From Cristatella mucedo (taxonomy: Eukaryota; Bryozoa; Phylactolaemata; Cristatellidae), in contig WPIO01000045.1 in NCBI GenBank assembly GCA_009760855.2, positions 395,001 to 457,000 on the forward strand: 62,000 bases of DNA, in the 5' to 3' direction. Below, one piece after another: positions 1 to 13,429 of this stretch. Below the pieces are notes generated by a model. It saw only the letters and a program-made list of their open reading frames with translations, made no database searches and was not told the origin of the DNA. A program made the translations under genes and the position numbers. The first letter of the stretch is position 1. Each line of letters opens with the position of its first letter.

Positions 1-94
1 GAGACAGACAGAGAGACATACAGAGACACAGACAGAGAGACAGACAGAGAGACAGACAGTGACAGACAGAGAGACATACAGAGAGACAGACAGT
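1..94. repeat. Left part of GACAGACAGAGA minisatellite, split by a LINE
   Basis: Imperfect 12-bp tandem repeats (GACAGACAGAGA with GACATACAGAGA variants). The same array resumes at 2034 after the LINE, with the same GACAGT and GACATACAGAGA variants on both sides. This indicates one array interrupted by an insertion. The array starts before the window. Confidence 0.9.
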
Positions 95-2033
95 AATAAT
101 AATAATAATAATAATAATTCACTTGATAAAGCGCCCTCAGAGAACTTAATCTCTCTCTAGGCACTTTACATTTGCTGTAAAGTGAAATGCACTTGAATGG
201 TAAGTAAAATCATGCTTGAAAAACAAACGAAATGAATAATATGGTTAGGGGTGACATGCATAGGGTCAGCATGCAAATGTGGTAAGTGGCAGCATGCACA
301 GTGTCAGCACGCATAAGCACATCAAGGACGAATCACAGGGACCCACTAAATGCTGTCCTAAATAGGTGTGTTTTTAGGTTCCTTGGTCAGGTCAAGGGAC
401 GTTCTGACGCAGGTCGGGAGGGAGTTCCAGGCTTTGGAAGCATATGAACTAAATGCACGGTCTCCAAAGGATTTAAGGTTTGTATGAGGTATTTCTAGAC
501 TGTTGGATTCCGAAAAGCTGGTGGTACGATGCTTGGCCTGATGGGGTAGTATATCTGACAGATAGGCTGGAGCCATAGAATGAAGGGACCTAAAAGTGAG
601 CCACAAAACCTTGAAGTCAATCCGTTGCTTGACTGGTAGCCAGTGCAGGTCGGCGAGAAGTGGAGTAATGTGGCAACTGCGACGCTCACGACAGACAAGC
701 CTAGCTGCAGAGTTTTGCGCCGGCTGCAATCGCCTGATCGCACATGCTGCTAGGCCAGTAAGCAGTGAGTTGCAAAAGTCGAGACGTGATGTCACGAATG
801 CATGGACCAACTTAGATGTGATATCTTTATCTAAACAAGCCCGAATTTTAGCAATGTTATGAAGCTGAAAATAGGCGGATTTGACTGTGGAGCTGATATT
901 GTCGTCTAACGAGAGGTCGCTTTGAAATATGACACCTAGATTTCGAGCTGATTCAACTCGAGATATGCTGGCAGAGCCAATTTTGAGAGTCAGCCTTTCC
1001 AATCTCTGGATCACACTGGGTTTGCCCATAACTAGTAAGTTAGTTTTATCATCGTTAAGTTTTAGAAAATTTGCTGCCATCCATTTGCGGATGCCATCAA
1101 TGCATACAGCTAGTGAGTTTAGAGAATTTGAGGTGCTCGAAGGCTGGGAGGGATCAAAGCAAAGGTACAACTGAGTGTCATCCGCATAGAAGTGAAAGCT
1201 TAGATTGTGCTTGGAAATCACATCAGCAAGAGGCAGAGTATAAACCGTGAAAAGAACCGCACCTAGCACTGAGCCCTGAGCTACTCCATATTTCAGAGGT
1301 ACTTCAGATGATCTTTGTCCATTCACGGCAATACTCTAGAGTCTCCCACTGAGATAGGACCTGAACCACTGCAGAGCAGTGCCAGTGATGCCCAGGCGAG
1401 ATGAGAGGCGCTCTAGAAGAACTTTGTGATCGATGGTGTCAAAAGCTGCCGAAATATCAAGCAAAACAAGCAGAGACACTCTACCCATGTCTGCATTCCT
1501 AAGTAGGTCGTTGTATACCCGAAGTAATGCTGACTCTGTGGAGTGATTAGCTCTAAAGCCAGACTGGAACTTACTAGCAAGGTGTGAGGTTTCGATATAC
1601 GAGTTCAGCTGGTCCGCCACGGCCCGTTCGAGTGTCTTTGATAGGAAGTGTAGAAGGGAAACTGGGCGGTAGTTGCTCAAGTTCTCTTGGTCAAGTGTAG
1701 CTTTCTTGAGAAGTGGCCTGACTACAGCTTTTTTGAAAGGTGCTGGGACATGACCTGAGGCTAATGACATATTAATGATGTTAGTTATGCATGGCAGCAG
1801 CAGATCAATGCAACGTAGGAGCAGGACAGTGGGAATAGGGTCCAGAGGACTTGTTGTCTTCTTTGATTGAGATACGAACTTTAGGACTAGATCACTAGTG
1901 ACCTGCTTAAATGCAGACATTGAGGTGCAGCCAGGAACCGAGGAACAGCATTCTAGTGGGGAGGTTGTCATCGCAGGGATGGATTCCCTGATCTTGTCTA
2001 TCTTCTGCACAAAGAATCGAGAGAAGCGATCGG
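95..2033 (-). mobile_element. 5'-truncated CR1/L2-type LINE inserted in a minisatellite
   Basis: Minus-strand non-LTR retrotransposon closely similar to the intact copy at 14822-18420. Its (ATT)n tail is at 95-118, the 3' hairpin just after, the 3' UTR to about 350, and the RT part of ORF2 from about 360 to 2033. Homology stops at CGATCGG (2033), where the minisatellite resumes, so the endonuclease domain is missing. Possible target duplication GACAGT at 89-94 and 2033-2038, but this is ambiguous inside a repeat. Confidence 0.93.
358..2010 (-). pseudogene. LINE ORF2 fragment: reverse transcriptase with one nonsense codon
   Basis: Two segments (2010-1336 and 1326-358) lie in the same frame, separated by a single TAG at about 1336 where the intact copy has CAG (SGRL-Q-SVDVNGQ). 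The first contains the RT finger and palm motifs (NYRPVSLL, LLDISAAFDTIDH), the second the YADDTQLY catalytic motif and the thumb. A frameshift near the C-terminus replaces the usual final residues. The N-terminal endonuclease and linker are absent through 5' truncation. This is a dead copy of recent origin. Confidence 0.9.
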
Positions 2034-2610
2034 ACAGTGACAGACAGAGAGATAGACAGTGACAGACAGAGAGACATACAGAGAGACAGAGAGTGACAGA
2101 CGGAGAGACAGACGGAGAGACAGACGGAGAGACAGACGGAGAGACAGACGGAGAGACAGACGGAGAGACAGACGGAGAGACAGACGGAGAGACAGACGGA
2201 GAGACAGACGGAGAGACAGACGGAGAGACAGACAGAGAGACAGACAGAGAGACATACAGAGAGACAGATAGAATGACAGACAGAGAGACAGACAGAGAGA
2301 CAGACAGAGAGACAGACAGAGAGACAGACAGAGAGACAGACAGAGAGACAGACAGAGAGACAGACGGAGAGACAGACAGAGAGACAGACAGAGAGACAGA
2401 CAGAGGGACAGACAGAGAGACAGACAGAGAGACAGACAGAGAGACAGACAGAGAGACAGACAGAGAGACAGACAGAGAGACAGATGGAGATAGATTGAGA
2501 CAGACGGAAAGACAGACGGAGAGACAGACGGAGAGACAGACAGAGAGACAGACAGAGAGACAGACGGAGCTAGATTGAGACAGACGGAGACAAACGGAGA
2601 CAGAGATAAA
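2034..2610. repeat. 12-bp minisatellite (GACAGACGGAGA / GACAGACAGAGA)
   Basis: About 48 tandem 12-bp units. A homogeneous GACGGAGA block (about 2100-2230) is followed by a GACAGAGA block (about 2230-2490) and mixed units. The period is a multiple of three and several frames lack stops, so it produces long spurious open frames on both strands (Ser/Leu/Cys-rich or Asp/Arg/Glu/Thr-rich). Confidence 0.95.
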
Positions 2611-3804
2611 GCTTGTCTTGCTTGGACGAGGCTACAAAGGATACTAGCCTGGCGTGCCTTGAACATGCATGACTTTAGAGGGGGTCGTCAGTAAAATTTA
2701 AGGACAATAGTGCTTTTAGAGTTACTCATGAGGTAATTTCTGTATAGACGCATCTACGGGCATTATCCATTGACAACTTTACGGTTGAAAATTTTGTAGA
2801 TCCTCAGTAGTAAAATTACCTTTTTTAGTATAGCTTTGACATATTCATAATGGAATAATTTGTGCGTGAATTCCGTTACAGCATATGTAAAGTAAAAGGA
2901 GATTGGAGTCTGGAGGTGTCATCAAAAATTAGTATTAAACAGTATAATGAGCTTCCTTGAAGTTAATATTCTGCTTTCATCATAAAATCTTAAACGGTAA
3001 GTTTGTTCATCTCGTTTAGGTGGACTGCAATTTCAGACACGTGTTTTTCATTTATTTGTCATGTGAGATTTTGGTACAATCCATTGTCAGGAATCTGTTG
3101 GTGTTTACAGATTTCCGCGCTTGAATATGGCAGTGCTGTCGCTATCGCGGGAGCGCGCGAGCTAATGATAACGGAAATCGGCGTCCGTAGCCCAAGCACT
3201 AGCAAGAGTGAGCCTCACCTGTTTCCGTTTCGTCGACCGCTGGGAATACGATCGATTCTTGGTGCGACACCTTCGCAAAGGGCCGAGTTGTCGCAGTTGT
3301 ATGTGACAAGCGACAGCCGGTAAGTCGACATATTGGATACTGTACGCAAGCTGAATCGTCGCGCCATGTTTTGAGCATCCCTACCCGATGTAAAACTATA
3401 GCCGCTGCTTTCCGTTATTCTGTGAAAGACAGAGGACTTGAAATTCGACAAGCGTTCAGGAGTACACGGTTTTTATCCTCAGCATACTTTGTGTGCATGC
3501 TTCTCGCTTTCATTGACCTAGTACATCGTTTTTCTTGTTTAAAAATGTCAAATTTTAGGTCAAAACTGTCTTGCTCATGGCTATTTTGAGATTATTACAC
3601 TGTTGTCGGCTTATGAGCTGGCTGTGATTTATGACAGGGGTATACAAGTAAAGGGTGCCAAAGGCCGGGGAGGGAGGTCGAGGACGCCGGGTGTACTGGC
3701 CCGCTGCGGCATCCGTGCGAATAAACGTCTTTGAGCCCGCTCTGGTGTTCTATGTCGTATCGCATACATGCCGCTCCGAGAATGTCAAACTGCATTGCTT
3801 GCCT
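2611..3804. other. No recognised feature
   Basis: Unique-looking sequence. Only short open frames are present, and none resembles a known family. No repeat family described elsewhere in the window was recognised here. Confidence 0.5.
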
Positions 3805-4945
3805 AATAATAATAATGCACTTGATAAAGCGCCCTCAAGGAACTCAATCTCTTTCTAGGTGCTTTACATTTGCTGCAAATGGAAACGCGATTGAATGGTG
3901 AGTAATATCATGCTTGACAGACAACATGAATAACATGGTTAGGGGTGACATGCACAGGGTCAGCATGCAAATGTGGTTAGTGGCAGCATGAACAGTGTCA
4001 GCACGCATAAGCACATCGAGGACGAATCACAAGGACCCACTAAATGCTGTCCTAAATAGGTATGTTTTAAGTTCCTTTTAAATGTGGTCAGGTCAGGGGA
4101 TGTTCTGACGCTTGTCGGGAGGGAGATCCAGGCTTTGGGAGAATATGAACTAAATGCACGGTCTCCAAAGGATTTAAGGTTTGTACGAGGTATTTCTAGA
4201 CTGTTGAATTTCGAAAAGTGGGTGGTACGATGCATGGCCTGGTGGAGGAGTAGATCTGAGAGATAGGCTGGACTAAAAGAATGAAGTGACCTAAAAGTGA
4301 GCGACAAAAAGTAGTGTAACGTGTCGCATTTGACACTCACGACCGAAAAGCACGGCTGCAGATTTTTCACCAAATTTAAGCGCCTGACGGACACAGGACC
4401 GTAGACTAGCAAGTAGTGAATTACAGAAGTCGAGATGGGATGTCACAAATGCACGGAACAATTTAGATGTATTATCCCTGTCCACGTAAGCCCGAATTTG
4501 AGCAATGTTGTGTAGTTGAAAGTAGGCAGACTTGACTGTGGATCTAGTAAAGGTCGCTTTGAAATAGGTCACGGAGATTTCTTAAACATGCTGCAGGTGA
4601 TATGCTGGCTCAGCCTATTTTGTGGGATTTTTCCAATTTTTGAGTCACTAATTTAATTTAACTAGTTAATTTTACGTTCTCCAAATTTAAGATTGTTTGT
4701 TGCCATATAAGTGTGAATGTCAGCAATACATGCTGCAAGGGAGTAGAGAGAGTTTGACTGACCGGAAGGATGGGAACGATTCCAGCCAAGGTACTGTTGT
4801 TGCCTGTCATCTGCCTAGAAATGGAAGCCTGTAATGTGCTTCGCAATTACATCGGCAAGAGAGAGAGAGAGTATACATTGCCTGAAGAAATGAACCAAGC
4901 ACAGAGATCCATGGGGTACTAACCCATACTTTAGATGCAAGCAGC
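3805..4945 (-). mobile_element. Decayed LINE fragment (3' UTR and RT C-terminus)
   Basis: (AAT)n then the GCACTTGATAAAGCGCC 3' end at 3805-3840, followed by the 3' UTR and the reverse complement of the RT thumb. Recognisable stretches include NLKSFGDRAFSSYSPKAW and STVKSAYFQLHNIAQIRA. Internal deletions (for example near 4310) and frameshifts break the frame. Similarity fades around 4945 at the region matching the GVPQG motif. Confidence 0.88.
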
Positions 4946-5944
4946 TGTACTAAAGGCGTACTAGCAGACTTGAAGAGTCTATGCATAAAAGTGATGTTAC
5001 TAAAAAAGCTACACTTTACCCTACGGCTGAGTTCCATTAACTGGTGGCTTCTAATAACCATTGGCCGTGAGTCCTTGGAGTGTTTGTACATATTTTTCTT
5101 AGCATTCTAATTATGTACCTTCACACGCTTTCCAAATCGGAAGACTGCTTTGTATCAAGTATTGGTTATTGCTTTTTTTGAAGCAAGTTGTAAAGCATCT
5201 GAATAGAGATTTATTTCTCTTAAGACGCTATCCAAATTAATTTCTTGTTGTCATAAAACAGTCAAATTGCATGCTTATTCCGTTTTAGAGGTTATGTATT
5301 ACAACGGGGTTGGGCGGAGTTTGTATTTTCATCTGGCGAAAGGGAAAAGAACCGCGAGATGTTTACATAGAGGGCAAGACCACAAGATTGTAATCTAAGG
5401 AGCAAGCCGGCAAGTAGTGAAAATTGCAGCTCAAAATCGCAGTGCCTATTCGATAAGAACTCGGCAGTTTCTCAACGAATGAAAGTAGTACATAATTCAT
5501 CGCGGTGACTTGGGGGGGTGGAGGAGTAGGAGGTAGGGGGCGACCCAGGTTGCTGCACCGCTTAGGGGAAGAAGTAAGTTCCTCCTGTCCCCAGGCTCCG
5601 CCGCGGTTACCGGTTCACGTCCGTTTTAGTTTGACAGGGGTATCTATCTATATTGCTGCTTGGTGGTTTGAGGGGCCTTGATAATTTGCTTTTGTTTGGA
5701 GAAATCTCAAGACATTGTCAATGACGACATGTATCCTCATTTTTGACCACAAGTATGTCTGCAGTGTGAATGAAAAATGTCTAGAAGGAGACTAAGTTCT
5801 CTGAGGGTACCACGTATATCAAATGTAATACAATTTTTATTATTATAAGCACTCAATTCTAACGCACGAATCAACGTTACATGTCTTCGTACTGCATCCA
5901 ATATTTGTCATCCTTGGACAATCTTAGCTTAGCTCATTTACTTG
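4946..5944. other. No recognised feature
   Basis: AT-rich on the left, with a G-rich patch near 5510-5560. No gene or repeat family recognised. Confidence 0.45.
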
Positions 5945-6045
5945 ATAATAATAATAATAATATTGCACTTGATAAAGCGCCCTCAGAGAACTTAATCTCT
6001 TTCTAGGCGCTTTACATTTGCTGCAAAGTGATATGCAATAGAAAT
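5945..6045 (-). mobile_element. Solo LINE 3' end
   Basis: (AAT)n tail then the conserved 3' hairpin and about 40 bp of 3' UTR, ending near GATATGCAATAGAA. An extreme 5' truncation, nearly identical to the 3' end of the intact copy at 14822. A GATAGATA-rich stretch follows (6040-6090). Confidence 0.9.
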
Positions 6046-9000
6046 GATAGATAGATAAGACATAAGAATTGATAGATCATAGATAGATATATAGCAATAG
6101 CTACGGACACATTGATGTAGAGTCGACTCTTTAGTTATCAGCTTGACGGGAATAGCAAGGGCCGTGGCCTTGCCTCTGGGGCAGAAGAGTTATCCCTGCA
6201 TCAAATTATAATTAAGGAGTTGGCCATATATTTCCACTACTTCTTATCCTTGTTCTCTCTCATTTTCACTTGTCTATAGTCTCTCGACTTGTCTATAGAC
6301 TTATCTACCGTCTACTTATTTATGTGCGTTCCATCTCTCTCTACAACTTGTTCCTATGCAATTAATCCACCACAATAGATTGATCTAAATAAACGGTGAA
6401 ATTGTAAGTATGCATCAGGTCCGACGCTCCTAAGCTGAGTGGAAGAAATGACGGCAGGGCAACAGTAAATGGGCTCTCTCTCTCTCTCACACACACACAA
6501 CGTCATCCTCACAGCGATCTCAATACATTGCACGCAGAGTGAGTTGCGTCAGACGCACAGTCAAGTCGTCGCAGCAAAGCCGATTAGCAACGAGAAAGCT
6601 GGTCAGGATTTCCTAATAGCATGCATTTAAAAGGCTCTCAAGAGCTCCATGAAACTCACCAACTGCAACAAGTTGCATCGAATTTTTTTATGCTAGCTAT
6701 CTATGGACTTTTTTTTACTCCGCCGCTGATCCACAAGATACGTAATCGCCTCGTTAATTATAGAGCCAAGCAGTTGTTTGCCTTCCGTTCCCAGTGCAAT
6801 CGTCCACTGCTAACCAATCTGCAGGTTCTTTTTCGATATATTTAAAGTACCTTGAAAGAAGGTTGGTTTTCCTTACAAATTTTTCTACTATCATTAAGAA
6901 TAACATTTTTTATGCAGTAATTTTCTAGTTTTTAATTGCTTCTGTGATTAGTGGCACTTGTTTCTAGAATTTTCAAGAACCCTGTTAGCCTGTTAGCTGT
7001 TGCCTCGTCCGCCAGCAAAGTGAGAATCAGTGTGAGTCTTGGTTACGAATCAATGGCCTTGGCCTTGTCCGTTCACCCTGAGGTTTCGTGCACAGCCGAC
7101 GGAAAGCGCACGAGCTGAGCTTTTGCTGGCAATTGGTGCGTGCATCAGCTGCCACCCTCCACTCCCTGTCTGTCTCTCGTCTGACTTTGTCTGATCGACT
7201 CTCTCGCCCCGTTGCCCTCCTCTCGTTTTCTCCCTTCCGGCTCAGTCGCGATCGGGTCGTCTTATCCGCTCCGCCCCGCGCTGCTTATACCTCGGGGTCG
7301 CGTCCAACTAACTACACAGGTAACGGATTTCAATTCGTATTTTGCCCTCGGGTACAATGTTTCTTTCTCATCCATCACGCCTAAGATAAATTGCAGCTAT
7401 TTGTTGTATAAAAACTGCAGCTCTGTGGTCGGGGCGTTGCTGTTTTGAAGTTCTCCGGTTTTGCGGCTACGCAAAATGCGGTCAGCACGCATAGCGCAGC
7501 GCTCGCAACAGCTGGAACGCACCCGCTGGCGTAGCATCGTAGAGAGCCCGTTGAAGTCTATCAGTACAGCGGCCTTGCACAAGCATTTTATTTCTATTTT
7601 TTTTCAGAATGCGAGACTTGCAAATAGCCACATTCGTTAGACTCGGTGTCTATAGAGACTACCTGCACCCAGCAGATGCATTTTGATGTGTGTGCCTGTC
7701 AATTTATCAAGACGCGCGGCGGCGGAAGTGGCGCAGTGGGCGGATGAAGCGCTGGCGGGCCGTCGGTCAGACGTGCGACACAGTGGGCCGCAGTGAAGTG
7801 CTCAGCTAACGCAACGACCAGCTATCGAAATAGGAGGCTTAGGTATATTATTGCCTGCCGGAATTCCGCGCGGAGCTGTCGCTGTGGCGGTGCAGGTGCT
7901 CAGGGCTGTCTCTTCGGAGCGCTAGGATTGGGCTACGGTTCGCGACGAGGACAGTGCTACGGTAACTGCATCCGTTTTCTGCCGACCGTGGGACCCCGTG
8001 TCGGAGCGAGAGCGTAGTGGAGGCTAGGATGCGTGGAGGAGAACCGGGTACATTATTTTATTATTATTAATTTATACTTTTTTCTGTCGTCACTCGCTGA
8101 CAGCCAGGGCTCCTCATTACAAGCTGTTGGGCGGCTACATGTACGTGCAGATGCAGACCGTGAGTAGACATTGAAAATACATGTATATATATATGTATAT
8201 AGTGCATATATGCTACGCACACATAAAAACACATATAAATATACAATATTCAATATGCAATATATATATATATATAGAGAGAGAGAGGAAGAGATAAGAG
8301 AAGGGGAGACGCCTCTTAGCAGGAACCGCCAGGGGTCAATTAGTTGTTTTCCACCAGCTGATGGGTAGCCACAACGCTATAAAAAAGCAGGCGTGTCAAG
8401 GTCGGGACCCGTGTTGTTGCTCTTTGGTTGATAAGCCCGCTTACCCGGGGTCGTCGGTCGTTCAAGGACCCTAGCACGGGCGACCGAGCAGCTGCAGGAG
8501 ATGGCCCCGGATATTCGCCGCCGACGCTCAGCGTCCGGTTCGCTCGTATAACTGCTCACTGTCACGCTCACTGGCACGCTCCTAGTGCGTGCACCGATTC
8601 ACAACTCGGGTCGCCTATCGCTGACTTGCTGGTGTTTCTGTTTGTACTTACACGTCCCAATCACGCGTCCGTCATTCTCTCGCCAGCGAACAATAATGGC
8701 GATCTCGCCGACTCCCACGTTGCACTCCTCGAGACCGGCTCGGGAGCCGATGCGTCTCCTCTCTGGGGCCTAGCCCACCCTCTCGTTGGCCCACTCAGCA
8801 AAAGCCCTGCTACAGCTAAAATAGGAGCCCGAACCTGCTGCCGGAAGCCAGCATCCGGGCTTCCCACCACGCGTGCGGTGCGAAACGAATTTGCCAGGAA
8901 GGCCTCGCCGAGAAGCGGCGCGGCCGGTGCCTACAGAGCCAATGCCGTCTGGGCTTGCGCTTTGCAGAGACGGCTGAAGGCAATCGCTGTTTTGAGCTCG

Positions 9001-9977
9001 CTGCAATGCATTTGGATGGTCTGCGAGGGCGAAAGGCAGTAGTGGCTTACGAGGACCGAGTCCACACCATTGGATGGGTGCCCCGCGTGGATGCCTGTCC
9101 AAGGGTCCAGTTGGTCTTTGCACTCGATGGCCCTTTCTGGTTTACAGTCTTTATAAGTAAAATGCTGCTAGACAGGTCTAACGTTTGAGTGCATTTGGAA
9201 GCACATCAACAGTTACACTGTTGACAAAGGGGTGCTTTAGAGGCCCTGCTCACTGCAGCACACGTCGTGAGCACGTCGACCAGTAGTTTACGTTTTTTAA
9301 CCACCGCTTATATTTTACCATTCAATTGCTTTTTATAAAAACCACCTGACCAGATATTTCCCTAAGGAGGGGTTACATAATACTTTCCGTGCTTTGAAGA
9401 TAGTAGTGGAGCATCATCATGGCCATGCACGCCCATCCCTATTTTTGAGTTAGCTCGCTCGATGCATATCGAATCTAGCTTCAGAAGTTATGAGCTCATG
9501 CCGGCGCTCATTCAGCGGCCATTCCACACAGCCACCTTCAGTCTGGGTGGCAGCTGGTTGGAGTGTTTGGCAATAGTGTCGATGTTTTCATATATAGCGT
9601 CGACGCTTTCGATTTTCGACGTGCTACAGTGTCGAAAACGTCTCCACCTTTGCTCGCCACCCTAGAACTTGGCCCCGTAGCACAGCGACGAAGGCTGCAC
9701 GACCAAACCCGAAATCGCGAAGTTTGCGCGAGCTCCAAAATCGAAACAGAAAGTGACGCCGCCTTGCTGCCGACCAAGGCCAAGGCCAACAGCTAGTGAG
9801 TGTAGCCTGGCGCACGGCTCGCTTATGGCGCTGTCTCGTCGATGGCCGGCGCCGGCCTACACTAAGGTAGAAGTTAGAGCGATGACTCATCGCGTTCGAC
9901 AGGCGCTAACAGCTGCCAGGTGCGAGGGGAACGAAAAGAGAAGCAGCGGAGCTCGACAAAAAAAGAACTAAAAAATA
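6046..9977. other. No supported gene; simple repeats and GC-rich DNA
   Basis: Contains (CT)n/(CA)n at about 6475-6500 and a TA-rich microsatellite at about 8180-8280. Sequence from about 7080 to 9970 is GC- and CpG-richer than the flanks and has several antisense-overlapping open frames (longest 204 codons at 8428-9042). None resembles a known protein. A CpG-rich promoter or first exon is possible but not shown. Confidence 0.4.
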
Positions 9978-10130
9978 CCAGCTGATTTGACAGCCTTACT
10001 TGTACAGCTCCATAAGTGCCTTAACGGCTATCACCACCGATCGCGGTCGGCAATATGGAATCGCCCACTGCATGGCTCAAACCTGCCACCTCGGCGGTGA
10101 AGAGCGTGCACCTTACCTCATGGGCTTTTG
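9978..10130 (-). mobile_element. SINE1 copy (tRNA-derived), degenerate
   Basis: In reverse complement it shows the SINE1 3' body (GCTATCACCACCG, AGCTGATTT on this strand) and a degraded tRNA-like head with a remnant of the GAACC box B region near 10085. Confidence 0.7.
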
Positions 10131-11219
10131 AAGTGTGCAAAGCACCCACTACATACATGAAGCTTTTGGAAGAAACCGATCGCTGCTAAGCAGTAGGTTC
10201 GCCGGTAGGCGATAAGAGCACTGAGTTTGGGTGGGGCAGGCTCAGTGGGCAGCGGCCCGATGACCGCCGGCATCTAATTTGGTTTCGATAGCGTCCTGCA
10301 GCGTTATGTAGCAGAATTCTTACGCCGCTTTAGTCAGTGCTATTTCCTAGCTGCTTATGCCTCGGAAGCATAGAAAGTGACATTTTTAGGCTCGGCGTGC
10401 CTAGCAGCAAAGCCAGAAAATTTCGCAGCAGTGCAGTTTCAATGCAACAACAGCTATTTTAATTCAGTTTAAACCTTAGAGATTAGGAAAAAACATATCG
10501 CCGCCAAGGACAGAAATTAAATTGAAATCTGCTAGCTGCTGCTATTATTAGTCGAGCTCGACAAAACCGGACGCCTCAGTCCCACATAGGCTACGGCAAC
10601 TGAACAATATCTTGGCCGTCGCCCCCGATCTGAACGAAAATTCATGCCTGTCTCCAAACTTAACTTTATTCCGTGCGATTATAATCTTGAGTACTTCTTG
10701 TAAAAAAGTATGCAATGGTTAATTTGTTATTACGATCCTTTTGGAAACCAACATGACCATAATGTGTACTGTCATTGAAGAATGATGATAATATGTATTC
10801 AGAATACTGCTTTTTTACTTTTATAGTCATAGTTAAACTGTAGAATGAACACAAAAACTTTTGCTAATATTGCTACCGTAATAACAGCACATTGATCTAG
10901 GCTGCCGTCGTTCATTAGATAACAATCTGATAGGGTTATATTCCTATCATAGTTTGGGTACGATATTTCGGGTCGTTGTTATTGGGTCATTGCTATTTAT
11001 TCCCAATGCTATTTTTATACTTCGATCCATAATACTAGTTATTCATATTATTAAATAATTTTTTATGATTCATAATGCTGCTTATTCTTTAAAATAACTA
11101 TTGTACTTTAATTCATAACGCCACTTGGCTTCTATTTCATTAAAATGCACCATGAATATAATCAGAGTGCACATTGTTCGTGCATTTGGAAAATCAGTGA
11201 AGTCAACGTTGAAATGATA
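10131..11219. other. No recognised feature
   Basis: AT-rich from about 10650 onward. No gene or repeat family recognised. Confidence 0.4.
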
Positions 11220-12870
11220 AAGGCATAATAATAAAGCATTGTGCGGCGCTCTATAAAAACCAAATCTCATTTTAGGCACTCCACATATGCTGGAAATGAA
11301 GCTGTGCTTAATTGCTTAGTCTCGTAACATAAATGAGCTCGCAAATGATTATTGACAAGAGAGATCACATGAGGCGAGGAAAACTTGAGTTTCTACCTTT
11401 CTTGTAAGTGTCATCACGTCAGGGAATGTCGTGAAGGAATGTCATATGGTACTGAGTTCCAAGATTTTAGAGACTACGAGCTGAGGGTATGGTCAGTAAA
11501 TCATTTGAGGTTAGATAGAAAACTTGCAATTTAAGTAAGAAGAGCAGAAGATAGGATAAGCAGCCTTTTGAAGAAGTATACCCAATTGGTATACTGGACC
11601 AAAAGAAGGAAGGAACCTCAAACTGAGTGAGGCAGAACTATGTAGTCTAATATACTGCTTAGTCGCAAGCCAGTGCAGGTCGCTGAGAAGCGGTGCACTA
11701 TTGTTTCAAATAAGACTATCGCGACACCAAAGCATAACCTAGAGTTTGGCACCAAGTGAAAACAACGTGATGCTTTTTCAGGAAGAGCAGCAAATTGTGT
11801 GTCACAAAAGACTGGATAGGATGTCACAAAGGCACTATCCAGCTTGGCTGTGGTATCTTTATCTAATGGGGCCCTAATTATTGTAATGCTAGAGATGAAA
11901 AGTTGGCAGACTCGACTATTGAGCTGATGTGGTCATCTAGGGAAAATTTCCTTTGGGACAGGCAGACACTTAAAGACGTGATTTCATGCTGATATGCTGG
12001 CAGTGCCTATTTTGAAGGTTAGATTTTCCAATTTCTGAGTAGCACTAAATTCGTCCATAGCTGGTAATTTGGCTTGATCATCATCTTATTAGAACCAGCT
12101 TGCTGCCATCCACATGCGAATAGCCGCATGCGAAATGCCGCAAGAAAGATGAGACTGATCGAAGTACTGGAGGGCTAGGAAGGATCGTAGCACAGGTTCA
12201 GCTATGTGTAATCTGCATAAATAAAGTACGCCTAGATTGTGCTTGGTAATGAAATCTGAAAAGAGGAAGATTGTACACTGTGAAAAGACGCCTCCAGGTA
12301 TTTCGAGCGAAATAACGCATGCTCACCCGATGACTGTTCGACGTTGTCATGTACGCTCTCAGTAACCCACACAGATAGGACTTACGCTATTACAGTGCAG
12401 TGCCAGTGATGCCAAGCCGAAAAGGTATGCGCTCAAAAATAATAACTTAGCCATCAGCGATATCAAACGTTGCCGGTAGATGCATTAGTAGAGAGTAGAT
12501 CCGCACAGAGATTAGCAGAGAGACTCTGCCTATACCGGTATTCATAAGAAGTCGCTATGCACTGGTAGCACTGCCGAGTTTAGATGATCTGGCGTCGTTT
12601 ACAGGTGCAGCGTTTCGGAGGCTGGGGAGAAGATGCTCAAGTTCTCCTGGCTCAGTTTCGACTTCTTCACAATTAGAAACATTGCAGGACATTTGGACAA
12701 TACCTGTGGCTAAGGGCATATTATATTAGTTATGCCGGGCAGCAGAAAATCTACGCACTTCATAAGGAGAGCAGTAGGCATGAGGTACAGAAAGACTGAC
12801 CAATATCGCTTATTTCAATTGCTGCGGGAAATTATGAGTTAAATACGTATCAGTAAAAAAGTGCGCTGCT
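11220..12870 (-). mobile_element. Old, heavily decayed LINE copy
   Basis: Begins with AATAATAAAGC and a degraded 3' hairpin and continues through the reverse complement of the RT region. Recognisable blocks include the CAGTGCAGGTCGCTGAGAAG segment near 11670, the TAGATTGTGCTTGGTAATG segment near 12235 and the CAGTGCAGTGCCAGTGATGC segment near 12400. There is no usable reading frame. It is the most diverged long copy in the left half. Confidence 0.8.
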
Positions 12871-13429
12871 TTAGCAACCCAGCTTCAGGCGCTTACTATT
12901 GGTGGAGTAAACTGAGCGACTCCCATCATTGTTCCATAGGATTTTTACAGCCAGTCAAACTTTGGCATCAAGTTCTGCCAAAGCTGCCTGCCATTGTACG
13001 GTCTAAGGAACTTCGTTTAACGGAGTCTTCGTAAAACGTGGGTAGGTCAATGGGCGAAAATTAGGTAACATGCCGAAGATTGTCAACAAAAAGGTTCATT
13101 ACAATGCTGCGGGAAGTCAAACGGTAGATCACTTTTCGCATGACCTGGCCTAAATGGGTCGCAGCTGCAGTTGAAAATCATTGGAAAGGATATTCGGATT
13201 CACTTGAATCATTCTTACACCAAAAATACGTAAACCTGCCCTAACCTACAGCAGTGTTAATGGTGCTCGTGCAAGGGCTTCTTTCTAATTGAAGAGGTGG
13301 GTCAGCAAGACGTCTTTAACAAGTTTAAATCAGCCAATTAACTTGTAATCTCGCAGAGAGCTGCATGCCAAATATTTTGCAGACCAAACGGCACACATCT
13401 GATTAATGAAGTGAAAACATCTTCACAAC
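12871..13429. other. No recognised feature between two LINE copies
   Basis: No clear similarity to the intact LINE or the SINEs was recognised. It may be older LINE sequence beyond recognition. Confidence 0.35.

Noticed and set aside
1998-2666. 222-codon Ser/Leu/Cys-rich open frame and overlapping plus-strand frames
   Set aside because: Produced entirely by the 12-bp minisatellite, which lacks stops in several frames. No start context or similarity supports a protein.
8428-9042. 204-codon open frame in CpG-rich DNA
   Set aside because: Overlaps equally long antisense frames, has a composition typical of GC-rich non-coding sequence, and no domain was recognised.
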